The translations under genes and the position numbers were made by a program. From positions 11,631,001 to 11,695,000 of the forward strand of contig NC_092872.1 in the NCBI RefSeq assembly GCF_028372415.1: a stretch of DNA of 64,000 bases, in the 5' to 3' direction. Shown here piece after piece: positions 54,848 through 64,000 of the stretch; position 1 is the first letter of the stretch, and the number at the start of each line of letters is the position of its first letter. The notes beneath the pieces were generated by a model, which saw only the letters and a list, made by a program, of their open reading frames with translations, was not told where the DNA came from and made no database searches. The stretch comes from Notamacropus eugenii. Lineage: Eukaryota > Chordata > Mammalia > Diprotodontia > Macropodidae.

Positions 54848-55072
54848 CAGGATCATAGAAGGATCGTAAGATTTGAAGCTAGAAGGAACCTTAGAGATCA
54901 TTTAATCCAACCGTCTTATTTTTATAGATGCATAAACTGAAGCACAGGATAGAGAAGAGACTTACCCAAGGTCATGTGGACAATGATAATAGAACAAGGA
55001 TTAGAACCTAGGACCCCAGACTCCAGATCCTTCGTTCTTCCCGATACACCATGAAGCTTCTGGGTATTAAGG
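54848..55072 (-). mobile_element. MIR SINE, antisense, well preserved
   Basis: It has 'gaaggatcgtaagatttgaa', 'ggaaccttagagatcattta', 'cttacccaaggtcatgtgga' and 'ccccagactccagatccttc'. Confidence 0.8.
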
Positions 55073-55194
55073 AATTTATGGGGAGAGTGGGGGTGGGGAA
55101 CGACATTCCTAAGAGGGAACACGGCAGGAGCTGAGCATCATTCTAACAGTGCTGTGCAGAGGGATGGCCACAGTCTGGAGTGGAGAAGGAAATC

Positions 55195-55380
55195 ATAACT
55201 TGATTTCCTACAGAGCTTTCTTCATGATGATCCTGTGGAGTGGATAGGGCAAGGATTATAATCCCCATGTAACAATGAAGAAGTTGAAGTTCGGAGTAAA
55301 TGACTTGGCCAGTATCAGAACCGATGACTCGAAGCAAGGTCTCCAGTTTGATTAATCTTGATACTACACTGCGAGGTATT
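55195..55380 (-). mobile_element. MIR fragment, antisense
   Basis: It has 'tgatgatcctgtggagtgga', 'ccatgtaacaatgaagaagt' and 'gaagcaaggtctccagtttg'. It ends just before the candidate exon at 55451. Confidence 0.5.
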
Positions 55381-55450
55381 TTTGTGGAGAATGAGGGTCT
55401 CCATCCCTCTTCCCCCAAAGCCTCCCTACCTCTTGCTCTCTTGTTGGCAG

Positions 55451-55561
55451 GGCCCTAAGCTGTTTTTCCGGCTTTCTGGGCGAGACTGGACAGAGCCTGT
55501 TGATGACACCACAGCAAGGGCCCTCCTGAAGTGGGGGGGGGGGGTGTCCCACCTCCTTCAG
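55451..55561 (+). other. Candidate exon, 37 codons, phase 0-0
   Basis: A strong polypyrimidine tract and 'cttgttggcag' acceptor precede it, and 'CTTCAG|GTGAGA' is a consensus donor. The 111 bases are open in the frame starting GPKLFFRLSGRDW and ending GVSHLLQ. A run of 12 G encodes part of a WGGGV stretch. The length is a multiple of three and the phase matches exon 1 of the NBEAL2-like gene (0). I do not recognise the peptide from NBEAL2 or any other family, so it may be a chance structure or an unannotated alternative exon. Confidence 0.3.
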
Positions 55562-55854
55562 GTGAGAAGGGGAGGAGATAGGCAGGCATACCTGTCCTGT
55601 TTCCCCTCATCCCAGGCCAGGCCTCCTCCCCCAAGGTAGGGCGGGAGGCTAGGCCAGCCTGCATGGGGTGTGGGAGAAAGCCAAGCAGGTTTCCTCATTT
55701 CCTCTACCGCTCCCAAGCAATACCTAGAGGGAGGCAGCTTGAGTAGCAACTGGTGGTGGGCAACCGTGTAAGGGAGTGGGACTCATCATTTAACATGCTC
55801 ACTACCTCCTGCCTGACCCCTTTCCCTTGCCCTGATGATGGGGGAAGCCCCCAG

Positions 55855-55947
55855 GCAGTGGATGAAGAACCTCACCTGGGTCTGAATTGGAAAGACAGAC
55901 CTCTGGGGCAAAGACATTCAGGCACCATGGACACCCAGAATGTGGAG
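55855..55947 (+). other. Candidate exon, 31 codons, phase 0-0
   Basis: The acceptor 'agcccccag' and donor 'GTGGAG|GTGAGA' bound 93 bases open in one frame (AVDEEPHLGLNWKDRPLG at its start, MDTQNVE at its end). An internal ATG with A/G-type context ('caccATGg') would give MDTQNVE if this were a first exon. An alternative acceptor four bases later would shift the frame. The peptide is not recognised. Confidence 0.25.
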
Positions 55948-56239
55948 GTGAGAGTGAGGTGAAAGTGGGGAAGGGGGAGGAAAGGAAGTGCAGGCATTCA
56001 CGTTCCAGGCATCCCTCCCAAACTTCTTTGGAAGGAAGGACCTGGATACAGAGTTTCCTCTTGGGGAAAACTGGGACAAGGGAGAAGATGTAATGGGGAC
56101 AGCAGAGCCTAGAGTTTCTAGTGACTGGCTGTGAGCTGCTGTGATCCTGAAAAGGTGTGCAGTGATCAACCCATATGTGTGTGAGGGCAGGGGAGTTGGC
56201 ATTGCAGAGGACACCTTTTTAGGATGTAAGTGGGATAAT

Positions 56240-56725
56240 TGGGTATGATCCTAGTAAGGGCATTATTAGGGGCACCTAGTTATAGTGTGTGTTTGATCAT
56301 AGCTGGTTGTAATGTGTGCTGCTTTTCTGGATTTTATCATTATATACCCTGTGGTTAGAGTCTTCTTAATAGCTCATGCTGGGGGTTCTAGGATTCAGTG
56401 TGACTAAAAGAAATTGGTAATGTGTGTTTTGGGGGGTACTAGGTTAGAGTGTATTGCTAGAAGTACTGAGTCGGGTGAGTTTGGGATACCTGGTGCTGGG
56501 GTTACTGGGTTTATAATGTGTCTTGTTTAGAGGTATGCTAGGAGTACCTTGCTGAGTGTATTTTGGGACTACCTAATAGTAATGTGATTTGTTTTATCTA
56601 GCTAGGATGTTATAGTTAATATCATATTAAAATGGAATTCGTTGTTCCCAATGCTGAGTTACCTGGTTGGGGTATCATTAGAGTTCCCTAGTATGACACT
56701 TGGTGAGGGTATTGATGGGGATGTG
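56240..56725. repeat. Strongly decayed tandem repeat, T/G-rich
   Basis: A theme close to 'ggggtactaggttagagtgt' recurs in varied form: 'ggcacctagttatagtgtgt' (56270), 'gggttctaggattcagtgtg' (56382), 'gggggtactaggttagagtg' (56433), 'ggggttactgggtttataat' (56496) and 'gggactacctaatagtaatg' (56565). Spacing is irregular, about 50-110 bases. It looks like an old minisatellite. Confidence 0.5.
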
Positions 56726-57174
56726 GCAGGGATGGGAATCTCATTCCATCCTGCACTCACTGACTTTGGACACCTGCTTGACTCAGACTTCCTGCTCCCA
56801 GCAATGGTTTCTCTCCTCTTCTTGGTCAGTGGCTCAGTCTTCCCTTCTCTATGGGGCTTCAATCCATCTCCCAAAGGCTACCCCCAGTAATAACTAGGAC
56901 ATGCCCCATTAGACCCTTCTGTTTCTTCAGGGAGTTGACCTTCATGAAAACTGGTGACTAAGCAGTTTGTCTTTGATGCCATCTAGCCTACATTCTCTGT
57001 CACCCCATTACCTGGGGCTTGTCTTCTTTGGCCTGGGACTTGGGCTACTCTGCTCCACTCAGTTTAATTAAACTCTATACTCCACTTCATTCCAATCCAC
57101 TCCGGTCAATTTTGCCTCCCTCTATTCTACTCCAAGATACTTTACTCAATTAACTAAAAAGTCCCCCTCATTGA

Positions 57175-57300
57175 TCCATAGGATCATAGAAATAGAGCTG
57201 GAAGGAAATTCAGAAGCCATTTAGGTCCAAAGGAGAGAACTGAGACCCAGGGGAGCTTCAGTGGTTTTCCCCAAGGTTTGATAAGCCAGTCCATTCTCCT
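57175..57300 (-). mobile_element. MIR fragment, antisense
   Basis: It has 'catagaaatagagctggaag' and 'gaagccatttaggtccaaag'. Confidence 0.6.
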
Positions 57301-57306
57301 TCACTC

Positions 57307-57547
57307 CAGGTGTGCTGGAGCCAGCTGGCTGATCGTTACCTTTTCGGTAGAAGCATTTATACCTTGGAAATTGACAAATGCTGAAAATCAGGACTTGATT
57401 TCTTGTTGTGTTGATTGTCTAGACTTAAGGAAGTGAAGGGAAAATGTTAATAATTCAGATTAAACTTAAAAATGTGTCCTGCATACATCCCCCCACCCCG
57501 GAGAAGTGCTGGTGGTTAAGTATTTAAATATTTACCGATGCACTTCT
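57307..57547. mobile_element. Short inverted-repeat DNA element, second copy
   Basis: It starts 'caggtgtgctggagccagct' and has 'gacaaatgctgaaaatcagg', 'gttgattgtctagacttaag' and 'ttaagtatttaaatatttac' near its end. It matches 24947-25198 in order and orientation. Confidence 0.65.
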
Positions 57548-57764
57548 GGCTCTACTCCAAATGAATTCACTTAAACTGACTTGTTGACCTCACTCCACTA
57601 CCGACTTTACTCCATCCCATTTTACCTGACCCCCTCTAATCCATTCAAAGGCATTCTGTTTAGTTCAGCTCTCCTTCACAGTAAACCACTCCACTTAATT
57701 CTAATCTACCTCGCTTTATCCCACTTCACTTTATTGAAAATTTACAGTGTGCTAACCCCATGTT

Positions 57765-57912
57765 TTAGACCACGCTATGTTATATTGTTCAGTAGAATGT
57801 AAGTTCATTACAGGCAAGAGCTGTTTTTTGTTTTATCTTTCTATCCTTAGTACCTGGAATATTTCTTTGCATACAGCCTCATAGGCACTAAATAATTTTG
57901 GTATTGGACTGA
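57765..57912 (+). mobile_element. L2 3' terminus, sense
   Basis: It has 'gtagaatgtaagttcattac', 'aggcaagagctgttttttgt' and 'cactaaataattttggtatt'. Confidence 0.65.
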
Positions 57913-57914
57913 AC

Positions 57915-58675
57915 ATAAAAGAAGACATGGTTGAATGCTAGACTTTGTGAGGGGAGAGGGGAAAAAAGGGATGGGGCCAGAGAATAGTACTGGTGGTTAA
58001 GGACAATCATCAGGGCCCTAAGAAAGGGTGACCAGAGTCAAAATCTGAGAGGATGTGAACTAGAGTCTGTGTGCTGTCCAGCTGAAAAGCCCAAGGGATC
58101 AGATGGGAGGTAAGATGCAGAATTCAGAGCAGTACAGGAAAGCCGGGGAAGTTAACCTAGTGTCACTATTGCCATACGAAGACTCTTGTGGAGTAGTCTT
58201 TCAAGTATTCCGATCGACTCTACAAAGAAGGTATAACTGCCTGGAAAATGACAGGGGCATGCTCTGGAGACCCTGGCTTGCCCCCTCTAAGTTAGATCCC
58301 ATGCTGTGGGATCAGACAGCCTCTGCCTGTGATAGCAGAGTCTAGTGGGGAAGACATGACCCGGATGAGAGAAAGAGAACAACACAGAACAGATAGAGTG
58401 TTCTAAGTTAGGATTCTGAGGAGGGAGAATTAGGTGGGGGCTGGCAGAATCAGGGCAGGCTTCCTGGAGGAGTTTAGGGCCAGAGATGGACCCTGAAGGA
58501 ACAGGAGAGTTGGAGTAGGTGGAGTGGAAGAGCCTGAACAACGAGGATCAGCATGTGATGTGACAGTCAACAAAGCCATCTTGGGCCAAATGAAAATACC
58601 CATCTTCTAGGAACAAGGAGGTGAGCCTCCTCCTGTGCTCAGCTAGGTGACATCTAGAGAATTCTATTCAGTTCT
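57915..58675. other. Intron, purine-rich, possibly repeat-derived
   Basis: Around 58330-58530 the text 'gcaggcttcctggaggagtt' resembles reversed LINE body but I cannot assign it. No gene is seen. Confidence 0.35.
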
Positions 58676-58679
58676 CGGT

Positions 58680-59495
58680 GCCACATTTTTTTTTAAGAAC
58701 TATAATTCCCTTTTATATAATAGAGGGTTTTTAAACAGGTTTTACAAAGCTATTTTGAAAAGAAATTCTCTTATTTTATTGATTCCTTTTGTTTATGCAT
58801 CACCTTTGTTTGTGAACATCTCCCTCCCTCTTCTTCCCCTTACCTAGTGAGCCAAACATGGTGCCAAAGATTTAAAAAGAAAGAAGAAAAATAGTGTTCA
58901 CCAAAACCAGCCAGCAGGGCAGTTGTGACTTAAAGGAGACGCACTGTTCCCCTCCTGTGACCTTTACTTCCAGAAACGAGGGAGAGAGTTGCATTTTCTC
59001 AGCTCTCCTCTGGAGCCAAGCTTGACCATTTTAATTACATAGAGTTTAATTGCATTGCCTTAATCTTTCTGTTTACATGATCATAGCTATTGTCTGCTTT
59101 TTTTCTTGGTTCTCTTATTTCACTATGCCTCAGTTCCTATGTCTTTCTATCTTTCTCTGAATTCTTTATAGTTGTTTTTATGGTGTAATAATGTTCTATT
59201 AGGTCCAGACACTGTCATTTGTTTTCCTGCCTCTCTCCCCACCTCCGCCTGTCATCTACTTAATTTACAGTTTTTGCTACCATACAAAATGCTGCTGCGA
59301 ATATTTTGGTCCATCTGGAGCCTTTCTTTCTGTCTTTGAACTCCTTGAGGTGTATGCCTAGCAGTGTGATCTCTAGGTCTAAGGTATAGACTTTATAGTT
59401 CCCAATTCCTCCTACCTTTTTTTTTAAAAACATAATTCCTGATTGTTTTCCAGAATGGTTAGATCAGTTCACAGTTCCATCAAGAGTGTATTGGT
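58680..59495 (-). mobile_element. Older L1 subfamily 3' end, antisense, about 0.8 kb
   Basis: It has 'caaaatgctgctgcgaatat', 'ggtccatctggagcctttct', 'gtgtatgcctagcagtgtga' and 'gttcacagttccatcaagag'. The order matches the antisense L1 at 12765-13260. Confidence 0.75.
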
Positions 59496-59499
59496 ATGG

Positions 59500-59930
59500 G
59501 CTTCACATTTCAGGAAGAACACTGAAAAGTTGGAAAACATCCCAAGGAGAGCAGACAGGATGGTGAAAGGTACTAGAGATTAGAAGTTTCATATGGGATG
59601 TAATAACTGTTTTCAAATACTTGAAAGGCTGTCACGTAGAAAAAGTATTTGGCTTGTTCTGTTTGGTCTCAGCGCACAGGACTATGAGTACTCTGTAAGC
59701 TTTTCCAAGAAGAAAATTTAGATTTGAAATCAGGGAAACTTTCCTAACAATTAGAGTTATCCAGGAAGGCTGCTATTCCCCTTCACTGGAAGTATTTAAG
59801 CGATGTCTGGATGACTACTTGTGTTGGGTACAGTGAGGATTCCTTTTTGAGGATAGGCTAAACTTACATGCCTGCTGAGGACACTTTTAACTCTGAAATT
59901 CTGTGACTCTGTGGGAGGAAAGGCATTTCA
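59500..59930 (+). mobile_element. CR1/L3 3' end, sense
   Basis: It has 'gaaaggtactagagattaga', 'tcaaatacttgaaaggctgt', 'gatgtctggatgactacttg' and 'ctctgaaattctgtgactct', the CR1/L3 sense 3' end. Confidence 0.8.
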
Positions 59931-60244
59931 GGCAGAGATAAATGATAGGAAACAAGGTGCAGAAGTAGAAAAGGGCCAGGTAGTGTGTTGGAGGGAGGGA
60001 AATGATGAGATTGACCTCTTCTGGAAAAGATTGGTCCTTGCCATCCCACAGTGATCAATGGAAATTTCCTATCTTGGAAATTCTTTTCTTATACACCATT
60101 CTTGCTGGCTCAAGAGCTCTTTACCTTTCAGTTTGGTAAATTTATTGATTTACTGTTGGAGTTCAGTGAGAGGTTGGTGCTCAGCTCCTGGAAGTGGGAC
60201 CAAAAGATACAGGGGGGATGCTCCCTTTGTGGCCCCATTCCTTA

Positions 60245-60410
60245 AGGGGATGAATTCTAGACATATGATTATATTAAATGGCTGTGTGACCCTGGGCAAG
60301 TTGTTTAGCCCTCCAGACCTTATTTTCTTCATGTGTAAAATGAGCAAGTTGAACCAGATGATCTACAGAACCTTTCAGCACTGATGGGTTCATAATTCTT
60401 TGACCTCCGA
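60245..60410 (+). mobile_element. MIR SINE, sense
   Basis: It has 'gctgtgtgaccctgggcaag', 'ttcttcatgtgtaaaatgag' and 'gaacctttcagcactgatgg'. Confidence 0.7.
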
Positions 60411-60604
60411 AGAGACTGAATTATCATAAGAGCCAAACCTGAGGTTCAGGACTCATCTAGGACCTGATACTGGGTACTTAGCCAGGAGTCTACAACCACA
60501 GATAGAGATACATAGCCTGTATGGGGAAGTTAATCTAAGTTAAGTCTATGACCAGGTTTAGGGTTCAGTCTGCCCCTGAAGAATGGATCAGTATGCAACA
60601 GCAT

Positions 60605-60785
60605 TACAAGATTTAGGGCTTCAGAAGGACTTTAAAGGTCATGTTTCATTTCACACATGAGGAAACTGAGACTCAGACTAGGGAAGTAACTTGTCCAAAG
60701 TCATACAGCTAGTAAGTAGCAGAAGTGAGGTCTGAATCAACATCTTCCCTGACTCCAAATTAGTGTTGTGTTTACTATGTCACAC
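60605..60785 (-). mobile_element. MIR SINE, antisense
   Basis: It has 'cacatgaggaaactgagact', 'cagctagtaagtagcagaag' and 'gactccaaattagtgttgtg'. Confidence 0.75.
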
Positions 60786-60799
60786 TTCCTCAACTTGGA

Positions 60800-61058
60800 T
60801 TTGGGTTAAAAAGGGTGCTATGCTCTATGAGCAAAGCAGAATTGAGACAGCACAGAGGAAACATAGATGCGCAAATTTTCGAGTATCCACCCTAAATGTT
60901 CACATGGACTACCTGTGCCCAATCTGTATGGTGGAGCATTCTGAGCTGCTGTTGGTCTGCTCAGTCACAGTTGGACACATTGAAACTTGACTTTATCATG
61001 GTGATGTCATTTTGGTCCTCTTCAAGACCGAAGGACAGCAACCAAACAACCAATGACC
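60800..61058 (+). mobile_element. RTE-type LINE 3' end with decayed zinc-finger-like C-terminus
   Basis: The plus frame near 60888-60990 reads NVHMDYLCPICMVEHSELL. This resembles the CPxC-type finger that closes the reverse-transcriptase protein of several LINE families, but the second half is frame-shifted. The tail 'gtcattttggtcctcttcaa' and 'gaaggacagcaaccaaacaa' is the 3' end shared with RTE-mobilised SINEs (compare 770-950). Confidence 0.55.
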
Positions 61059-61164
61059 ATAAAAAATTTGGCATATATGTATGTGTATGTAAAATTAGTT
61101 GGTTGAAACCCATGACTTAGTCCTCATTATTCCTATTCATAAACACTGGGAAGTTGCCGTATTT

Positions 61165-61705
61165 CTGTAGATATTCCCATTTATTCTTATAATTCTGGAG
61201 AAAAAAACTAAGAGATATGTGACCCAATGGATTGGTGAGAGAGTAGGTTGAATGGATGGCTCTATCAGGAAATCATGAAGGAAAATAACATGTAGTAATG
61301 TTGGAAAGGTAGATTGGGACCAGACTGTGATTAGCTTTAAATGCCAAAGGGAAGAGTTTACATTTTATCTAGAGTTATGAGGGAGCCCCCAGGGTTTATT
61401 GAGTATGAGAGTGCCATATTCAAACATGTGCTTTTAGGACTATCACTTCATCAACTAGATGGAGGATGAATTAGAGAGAGAGAAGAGAGGCAAGGAGAAC
61501 AATTAGGAAGCTATTTCAAGAATCTAATTTAAAAGTGATCAAGGTCTGAACCAGGGTGATGGTTGTGACATTGGAGAGGAAAGAATATATGGGACAGATG
61601 TTGTGGAGGTAAGAAAGGACAAAATTTGGCAACTGATTGGATATAGTGGGCTAGGGAAATGAGAAGTCAAGGATGATGCTGAGGTTGTGAACCTCATGCT
61701 GCAAA
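61165..61705 (-). mobile_element. L2 LINE, antisense
   Basis: It has 'gattagctttaaatgccaaa', 'gtttattgagtatgagagtg', 'gatggaggatgaattagaga' and 'caactgattggatatagtgg', reversed L2 in order. Confidence 0.75.
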
Positions 61706-61894
61706 TAATATTCCTGACAGCTTGCAACCCAGTCTTCATTTGAAGACTTCCATTGACTTGAAACTCTCTGTCTTATGAGTTAGGATAATTGGGGAGCAGG
61801 AGGAAGGGTCTCCATGAGTGAGAAGGAGAAGCTTCAGCATCATTGTATAATAAAAATCACAATAATAATATTGATAATAATAGTTAGTATTTAT

Positions 61895-62172
61895 AGACCA
61901 CTCACAGAACTGTAGAATTTCAGTTTTGAAAGGGACATCAGAGGCCATCTCATCCAATTCATCCCTAAACAGTTATTTTCTCTTCAAAGTACCCAACAAA
62001 TGGATCATTCAGCCTTTATTTGAACACCTCCAGTGAAAAGGATAATAGTGCTTCCTGAAGTGGCTCTTTACCCTACTTGTTAGGAAGTTTTTTCTTACTT
62101 CAAATGTAACTTTGCCTCTGTCCATTTCTCTACATTTTTCCTTATTATGCCCTCTAGGATCAAGTAGCTTGT
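61895..62172 (-). mobile_element. CR1/L3 3' end, antisense
   Basis: It has 'cagaactgtagaatttcagt', 'gaaagggacatcagaggcca', 'atttgaacacctccagtgaa' and 'gttaggaagttttttcttac'. Confidence 0.8.
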
Positions 62173-62287
62173 AGCTTACCAGATCATAAAAGTTCAGAGC
62201 TGAGAGGGACTTGCCAACTTAGGATCAGAGAGCAGTAGGGCAAGTCAAACTATCCCATCACCTGGGTCACCACTTCCTTTCACACAA

Positions 62288-62762
62288 CCATGGAGATAGC
62301 CCAGGACTCTGGACCCAAGAGCCTTGGGACTAGCGGCACTGTCCAGACTACTTGCCTTACTTGCATTCGAGTCCCCAAGGCCATCATTAAGGGAGTGCTC
62401 CTTGTAAAGGAAGGACCCACCTTCTTCACTACCACCAACACTAACTGCTGACCAAATGCCACCGTCGGGCAGGTAAGCTCAAGAGGTGCTGAAATAGCAC
62501 CACCCTTCAGACCGCCATCCTTATTTCTAGTATAGACTCCCACAACCTTCAAGCCTAGAAGAAATTCCAGTGGAGGGGAAACCCAGCAACTGCTTCTCTC
62601 TGGGTGCTGTGTCCCAACAAGTGGTCTAAAATCAGAAAGAGATATGATTTTATCAGTGGAAACAGCATTAAAGAGGACACATAACCACCTGCTTTGCTTC
62701 TGTACCCTAAGGATCAGGGGACCTTTCCATCTGAGTTACCATTAAAGCCTTTTATGTATATG
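62288..62762 (+). pseudogene. Possible processed pseudogene, identity unknown
   Basis: An ATG in 'aaccATGGag' opens MEIAQDSGPKSLG and about 50 further codons to a TGA. Open text then continues with two more stops toward an ATTAAA signal near 62741. The block is richer in G+C than the LINEs on either side and has no introns. There is no clear poly(A) tail, and I do not recognise the product. It could equally be chance or an unknown repeat. The overlapping minus-strand frame (62280-62552) is less convincing. Confidence 0.2.
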
Positions 62763-62764
62763 GT

Positions 62765-62885
62765 CTCTCTCATGAGAATTTCAGCTCCTTGAGAAAAGGG
62801 ACTGTCTTGCTTTTCTGGGTTCCCAGCATTTAGTAAAGTTCTTTGCACATAGTAAGTGCTTAATAAATGGATTCATTCATTCATA
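62765..62885 (+). mobile_element. L2 3' terminus, sense
   Basis: It has 'cagctccttgagaaaaggga' and 'catagtaagtgcttaataaa'. Confidence 0.75.
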
Positions 62886-62939
62886 GATTGTGGCATTTCA
62901 GAGTTGGAATATACATTAAAACACAGAGTGTGGAATATT

Positions 62940-63845
62940 TTGTCCTGGGCTCTTTTTCCCCCTCTCTGGCTACCTTCTTGTCAATCTCATCAATTCCTGT
63001 GGGTTCAGTTATTATCTCTATGCAGATGAATCCTAGATTTCTATACTCAGTTCTACCTATTCGATATTTCTACTGGCTGTTTCACAGGTAGCTCAAACCT
63101 CAGCATGGTTAAAATTGGATTCATTGCCTCCTTCCCAAAATCCACCTCTCCTTCAAACTTCCCCACTTCTATTGATGGCACCACTGTCCTTGAGATCAAA
63201 TGAAATCACATGTTTAAAATACTTTGCAAACCTTAAAGTGATCCATAAATGTTATTGTTACTACCCGCCTTCTTTCAGTAACCCAGGCTCCAAAACTTGC
63301 TGTGTCTCTCCTCCTTCTACGCCATTTCCTACATCTATCTCTGCTCCATTCTAAGTCTTTACCCTCCTAACCTCTCTGCCTAGCCTATTGCAAGTGTCCT
63401 CGCTGGTGTTTCTGCTTCCAGTCTCCCACCCCCATCTCCCCCTCAAGCCATCTTCTACACCTGTCAAACTGATATTCCTAAAACACAGATCTGACCAGCT
63501 TCTCTCCCATTCAGACTGAGTGGCTTCCTACTGCTTCTGAGATAAAATGCAGAATTCTTAGTCTGGTATTTAAAGTTCTACCCAATTTGCCTTGCACCTA
63601 ACTTTCCAGGTTTATTTCATATTATTCCCCTTCAGGCACTTTTTGTGCAAACTGGCGCACTAGATGTTCTCTATACATGACATTCCATCTCTCACACAGC
63701 TGTATCTCCATTTCTGGAATACACTTCCTCCTCCATGCTACATCCTGGAATACCTAGCTTCTTCCAAAACATACTTTTTTTCATCATTCCTTCTTCCCTC
63801 AGTTAGCATGTCCCTCCCTGCCCCCATAATATTCTTGTTTGATCC
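62940..63845 (+). mobile_element. L2 LINE, ORF2 end, sense, with a small MIR tail inside
   Basis: It has 'tctatgcagatgaatcctag', 'gatggcaccactgtccttga', 'cagtaacccaggctccaaaa', 'cctaaaacacagatctgacc' and 'atttctggaatacacttcct'. A MIR-like tail ('aatactttgcaaaccttaaa') sits at about 63197-63265, between two L2 segments. Confidence 0.8.
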
Positions 63846-63864
63846 TGTAAACGGAGAATGTTCC

Positions 63865-64000
63865 TGTAAAACAGAATGTCAGAGTTGGAAGGGTCCTTAG
63901 AATGTAGAATATCAGAATAAGAAGAGGTTTAAAAATCCTAGCACTCAACCCTCTAATTTTATACTTATGGAAATTGAGGCTGGGAGTGGGGTAAGGAACA
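63865..64000 (-). mobile_element. MIR SINE start, antisense, cut by window end
   Basis: It has 'cagaatgtcagagttggaag' and 'gggtccttagaatgtagaat', the antisense MIR start, and runs off the window. Confidence 0.65.

Larger units (their letters stand above)
57055..57735. repeat. Decayed ACTCCA/ACTTT satellite-like block, interrupted
   Basis: Parts at 57050-57165 and 57545-57735 are made of loose repeats such as 'actccacttcattccaatcc', 'actccaagatactttactca', 'actttactccatcccatttt' and 'ccacttcactttattg'. The middle (57175-57547) holds an antisense MIR and a DNA element. The frame at 57581-57802 is a read-out of the repeat. Confidence 0.6.
5809..64000 (+). other. NBEAL2: Intron 1 of the NBEAL2-like gene (window ends inside it)
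   Basis: After the donor at 5809 no exon resembling the next NBEAL2 coding segment (expected to begin KDLGYL or similar in phase 0) was found on the plus strand up to 64000. The interval is almost entirely interspersed repeats and simple repeats, which suits a very long first intron. Two candidate in-phase exons near 55.5-55.9 kb are listed separately and have no known counterpart. An alternative is that the exon belongs to a short transcript and other genes begin in the interval, but I see no other promoter island. Confidence 0.55.

Noticed and set aside
1..64000. CRISPR array, operons, phage or plasmid features, tRNA or rRNA genes
   Set aside because: The sequence is vertebrate intronic and flanking DNA. 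The tRNA-like A/B boxes found are heads of SINEs, not tRNA genes, and the tandem repeats lack the spacer structure of CRISPR arrays.
1..64000. Endogenous retrovirus
   Set aside because: I saw no paired long terminal repeats, primer-binding site or gag/pol-like frame.

Overview
The window looks like nuclear DNA of a marsupial mammal. It has no compact operons and no long credible protein genes. It is dominated by decayed retroelements: tRNA-like and MIR-type SINEs with heads such as 'gtgcagtggatagagcacc' and 'ctgaggcaaacagggttaa', an L1 lineage with a non-eutherian 3' end, many L2 and CR1/L3 fragments, RTE-type tails, and hAT-like DNA-transposon remnants. This mixture is characteristic of metatherian genomes. 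The species cannot be fixed from the window alone.

The only protein-coding exon I trust is at 5758-5808 on the plus strand, inside a CpG island (about 5230-5880). It encodes MATTERLYELWMLYYAK and ends in phase 0 at a consensus donor (AAG|GTGAGC). Peptide and splice phase fit the first coding exon of NBEAL2, the BEACH-domain protein needed for platelet alpha-granule biogenesis. The paralogue NBEAL1 is the second choice. No second NBEAL2 exon was recognised downstream, so positions 5809-64000 would be intron 1, at least 58 kb long. Positions 1-5200 are upstream flank.

Layout: 1-4575 is upstream flank with antisense L1 copies, SINEs and an L2. 4576-5880 is the proximal flank, CpG-island promoter and exon 1. 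5930-7260 is a C-rich minisatellite with a 453-bp internal duplication that keeps all three plus frames open. 7261-36800 is intron with SINE/MIR, L2 and hAT fragments and several microsatellites. 36838-40075 is an unusually long antisense CR1/L3 element carrying nested L1 and SINE insertions with visible target-site duplications. 40380-46280 is mixed LINE and SINE sequence. 46334-46599 is an array of seven RFX X-box-like motifs. 47168-49560 is a CR1/L3 split by an L2. 50690-54300 is L2-rich. 55451-55947 holds two candidate phase 0-0 exons. 56240-57735 has decayed tandem repeats. 57740-64000 is again LINE and SINE sequence with one possible processed pseudogene.

The items most worth following up are the X-box array, the two candidate exons, the minisatellite with its open reading frames at the start of intron 1, and the nested-transposon records that give relative ages. 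Repeat assignments come from pattern recognition and from matches between copies inside the window. Boundaries are approximate, usually within 10-40 bases.
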